A DNA stretch of 22,418 nt, from the NCBI GenBank assembly GCA_027066965.1, contig JAMOMT010000181.1, forward strand, positions 1 to 22,418, given 5' to 3'. The notes under the pieces are model-generated. The model was not told where the DNA came from and did no database searches. It was given only the letters and a program-made list of their open reading frames with translations. The translations under genes were made by a program, and so were the position numbers. The stretch's first letter is position 1. Each line of letters begins with the position of its first letter. Below, piece by piece: positions 21,820 through 22,418 of this stretch. This DNA comes from Archaeoglobaceae archaeon. Lineage in GTDB: Archaea; Halobacteriota; Archaeoglobi; Archaeoglobales; Archaeoglobaceae.

Positions 21820-22206
21820 TTGAGCCACATATCGGTGACTCGGACGAGGATAAAGAGACTTAATCCCGATATAGCGAGAAAGGTGGCGGAAAGGATATGT
21901 CTCACTTACAGAGGTAAGCTCACTGACAGAGTCAGAGACTACTACGGTAGAGAAGTAAGAGTTTCAGTCGGAATAGAGGTCGACGGAGTAAGCGTTGGGT
22001 TTGCTGAGACGGATGGAAGCCTTAATGTTCTTTCTGACAGATATCTCTGGCAGGTCAGGGGCAACTTACATATTCACGATGCGATAGTCAGGGAGTTTGT
22101 AAAAATGTATACGGCAGAAGCGATAGCTCAATCCCTCGCGAGAGAGGGGTACGAGCTGAAAATTCAGGAGCTTGCTGATGGAATTGTGATAGACGCTTAC
22201 AGGTGA
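21820..22206 (+). CDS. DUF1257-family protein (Ycf35-like)
   Basis: 128 aa from TTG 21820, which has GGGGGGTGG four to five bases upstream; the frame continues to 21805 but that TTG lies before the ribosome binding site. The N-terminus MSHISVTRTRIK is typical of DUF1257 (compare MSHFS.I.T.I). VRDYYGREVRVSVGIEVDGVSVGFAETDGSLNVLSDRYLW and the C-terminal VKMYTAEAIAQSLAREGYEL...IVIDAYR complete the family pattern, which is shared with the cyanobacterial/plastid Ycf35. Function is not established. The family commonly sits next to a DUF2997 gene and an AAA ATPase; DUF2997 follows here after six bases. Confidence 0.8.
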   Translation: MSHISVTRTRIKRLNPDIARKVAERICLTYRGKLTDRVRDYYGREVRVSVGIEVDGVSVGFAETDGSLNVLSDRYLWQVRGNLHIHDAIVREFVKMYTAEAIAQSLAREGYELKIQELADGIVIDAYR

Positions 22207-22212
22207 ATAACT

Positions 22213-22418
22213 GTGAAGGTCAGAGTCGTCGTGAAGGATGACGGAACTGTCAGTTTCGACTATGAGGGGTTTAGAGGTAAAGTCTGCTTAGAAGACTTTG
22301 AAAGGTTGTTGAAAAAACTTGAAGAATGCGGAATCGAGCTCGAGCTCGTCAGGAGAATGCTGAAGGAAGAGGTGTGGGAAAGGGAGACGAGGACAGTTGG
22401 TGTGGAGGGAGAGGAAAC
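22213..22418 (+). CDS. DUF2997-family protein (partial, runs off the window)
   Basis: GTG at 22213 with AGGTGA six bases before it, overlapping the stop of the DUF1257 gene. 68 complete codons are visible and the frame is still open at the end. The DUF2997 core is recognisable: DGTVSFDYEGFRGKVC followed by LEDFERLLKKL (compare DGTVKIEAKGFKGKSC...). The visible part continues (ELVRRMLKEEVWERE) past the usual length of a minimal DUF2997 protein, so there is a C-terminal extension or fusion. Partner of the DUF1257 protein by position; function unknown. Confidence 0.75.
   Translation, partial: MKVRVVVKDDGTVSFDYEGFRGKVCLEDFERLLKKLEECGIELELVRRMLKEEVWERETRTVGVEGEE

Overview
The window looks like a chromosomal segment of a hyperthermophilic or thermophilic euryarchaeon, most likely an Archaeoglobales member (Archaeoglobus / Ferroglobus / Geoglobus type). 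Supporting signs are archaeal EF-1alpha next to ribosomal protein S10, aIF5A with its hypusination motif, a type II methionine aminopeptidase, GatB, TATA-box promoters with many leaderless starts, GGTGAT/GGAGGTG Shine-Dalgarno sites, and a CRISPR repeat ending in ATTGAAAG that resembles the Archaeoglobus repeat as I remember it. No transposase, integrase or phage gene is visible.

Layout. 1-676: leader-distal end of a CRISPR array (ten 30-bp repeats, the last one decayed; two spacers are identical and 50 bp long). 675-993: a frameshifted remnant of an exported protein. 1199-4282 (+): a small basic protein, a DUF1614 membrane protein, then hemA-hemB (first steps of tetrapyrrole synthesis). 4316-7258 (-): an exported FmdE-domain protein, rps10 and the EF-1alpha gene. 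7554-8825 (+): a 45-aa basic protein, a possible 22-aa leaderless ORF or small RNA, and a divergent FtsZ/tubulin-fold protein lacking the glycine-rich nucleotide loop. 8883-12511 (-): two M24 peptidases, an Mre11/SbcD-related phosphoesterase and an endonuclease IV-like protein. 12574-13817 (+): aIF5A and agmatinase, linked by polyamine/hypusine metabolism. 13768-16247 (-): a Cys-rich mini-protein, a regulatory-looking intergenic region, tRNA-Arg(TCG) overlapping the 3' end of a thioredoxin gene, a bactofilin-like beta-helix protein, a PUA-domain protein and a shrunken cis-prenyltransferase (NgBR/Nus1-like). 16288-19081 (+): a DUF92 (VTE6/TMEM19-like) membrane kinase candidate and gatB. 19143-20486 (-): a tandem pair of unrecognised paralogues. 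20632-22418 (+): a multi-pass membrane protein with a charged disordered tail, then DUF1257 and DUF2997 proteins, the last cut by the window edge.

The most promising candidates for undescribed biology are: the divergent cluster at 19.1-22.4 kb (paralogue pair, membrane protein, DUF1257-DUF2997); the operon of NgBR-like cis-prenyltransferase subunit, PUA protein and beta-helix protein facing a DUF92 lipid-kinase candidate across one short bidirectional promoter; the noncanonical tubulin-fold protein; and the thioredoxin stop codon lying inside a tRNA gene. Functions are inferred from motifs read by eye; no database search was possible.
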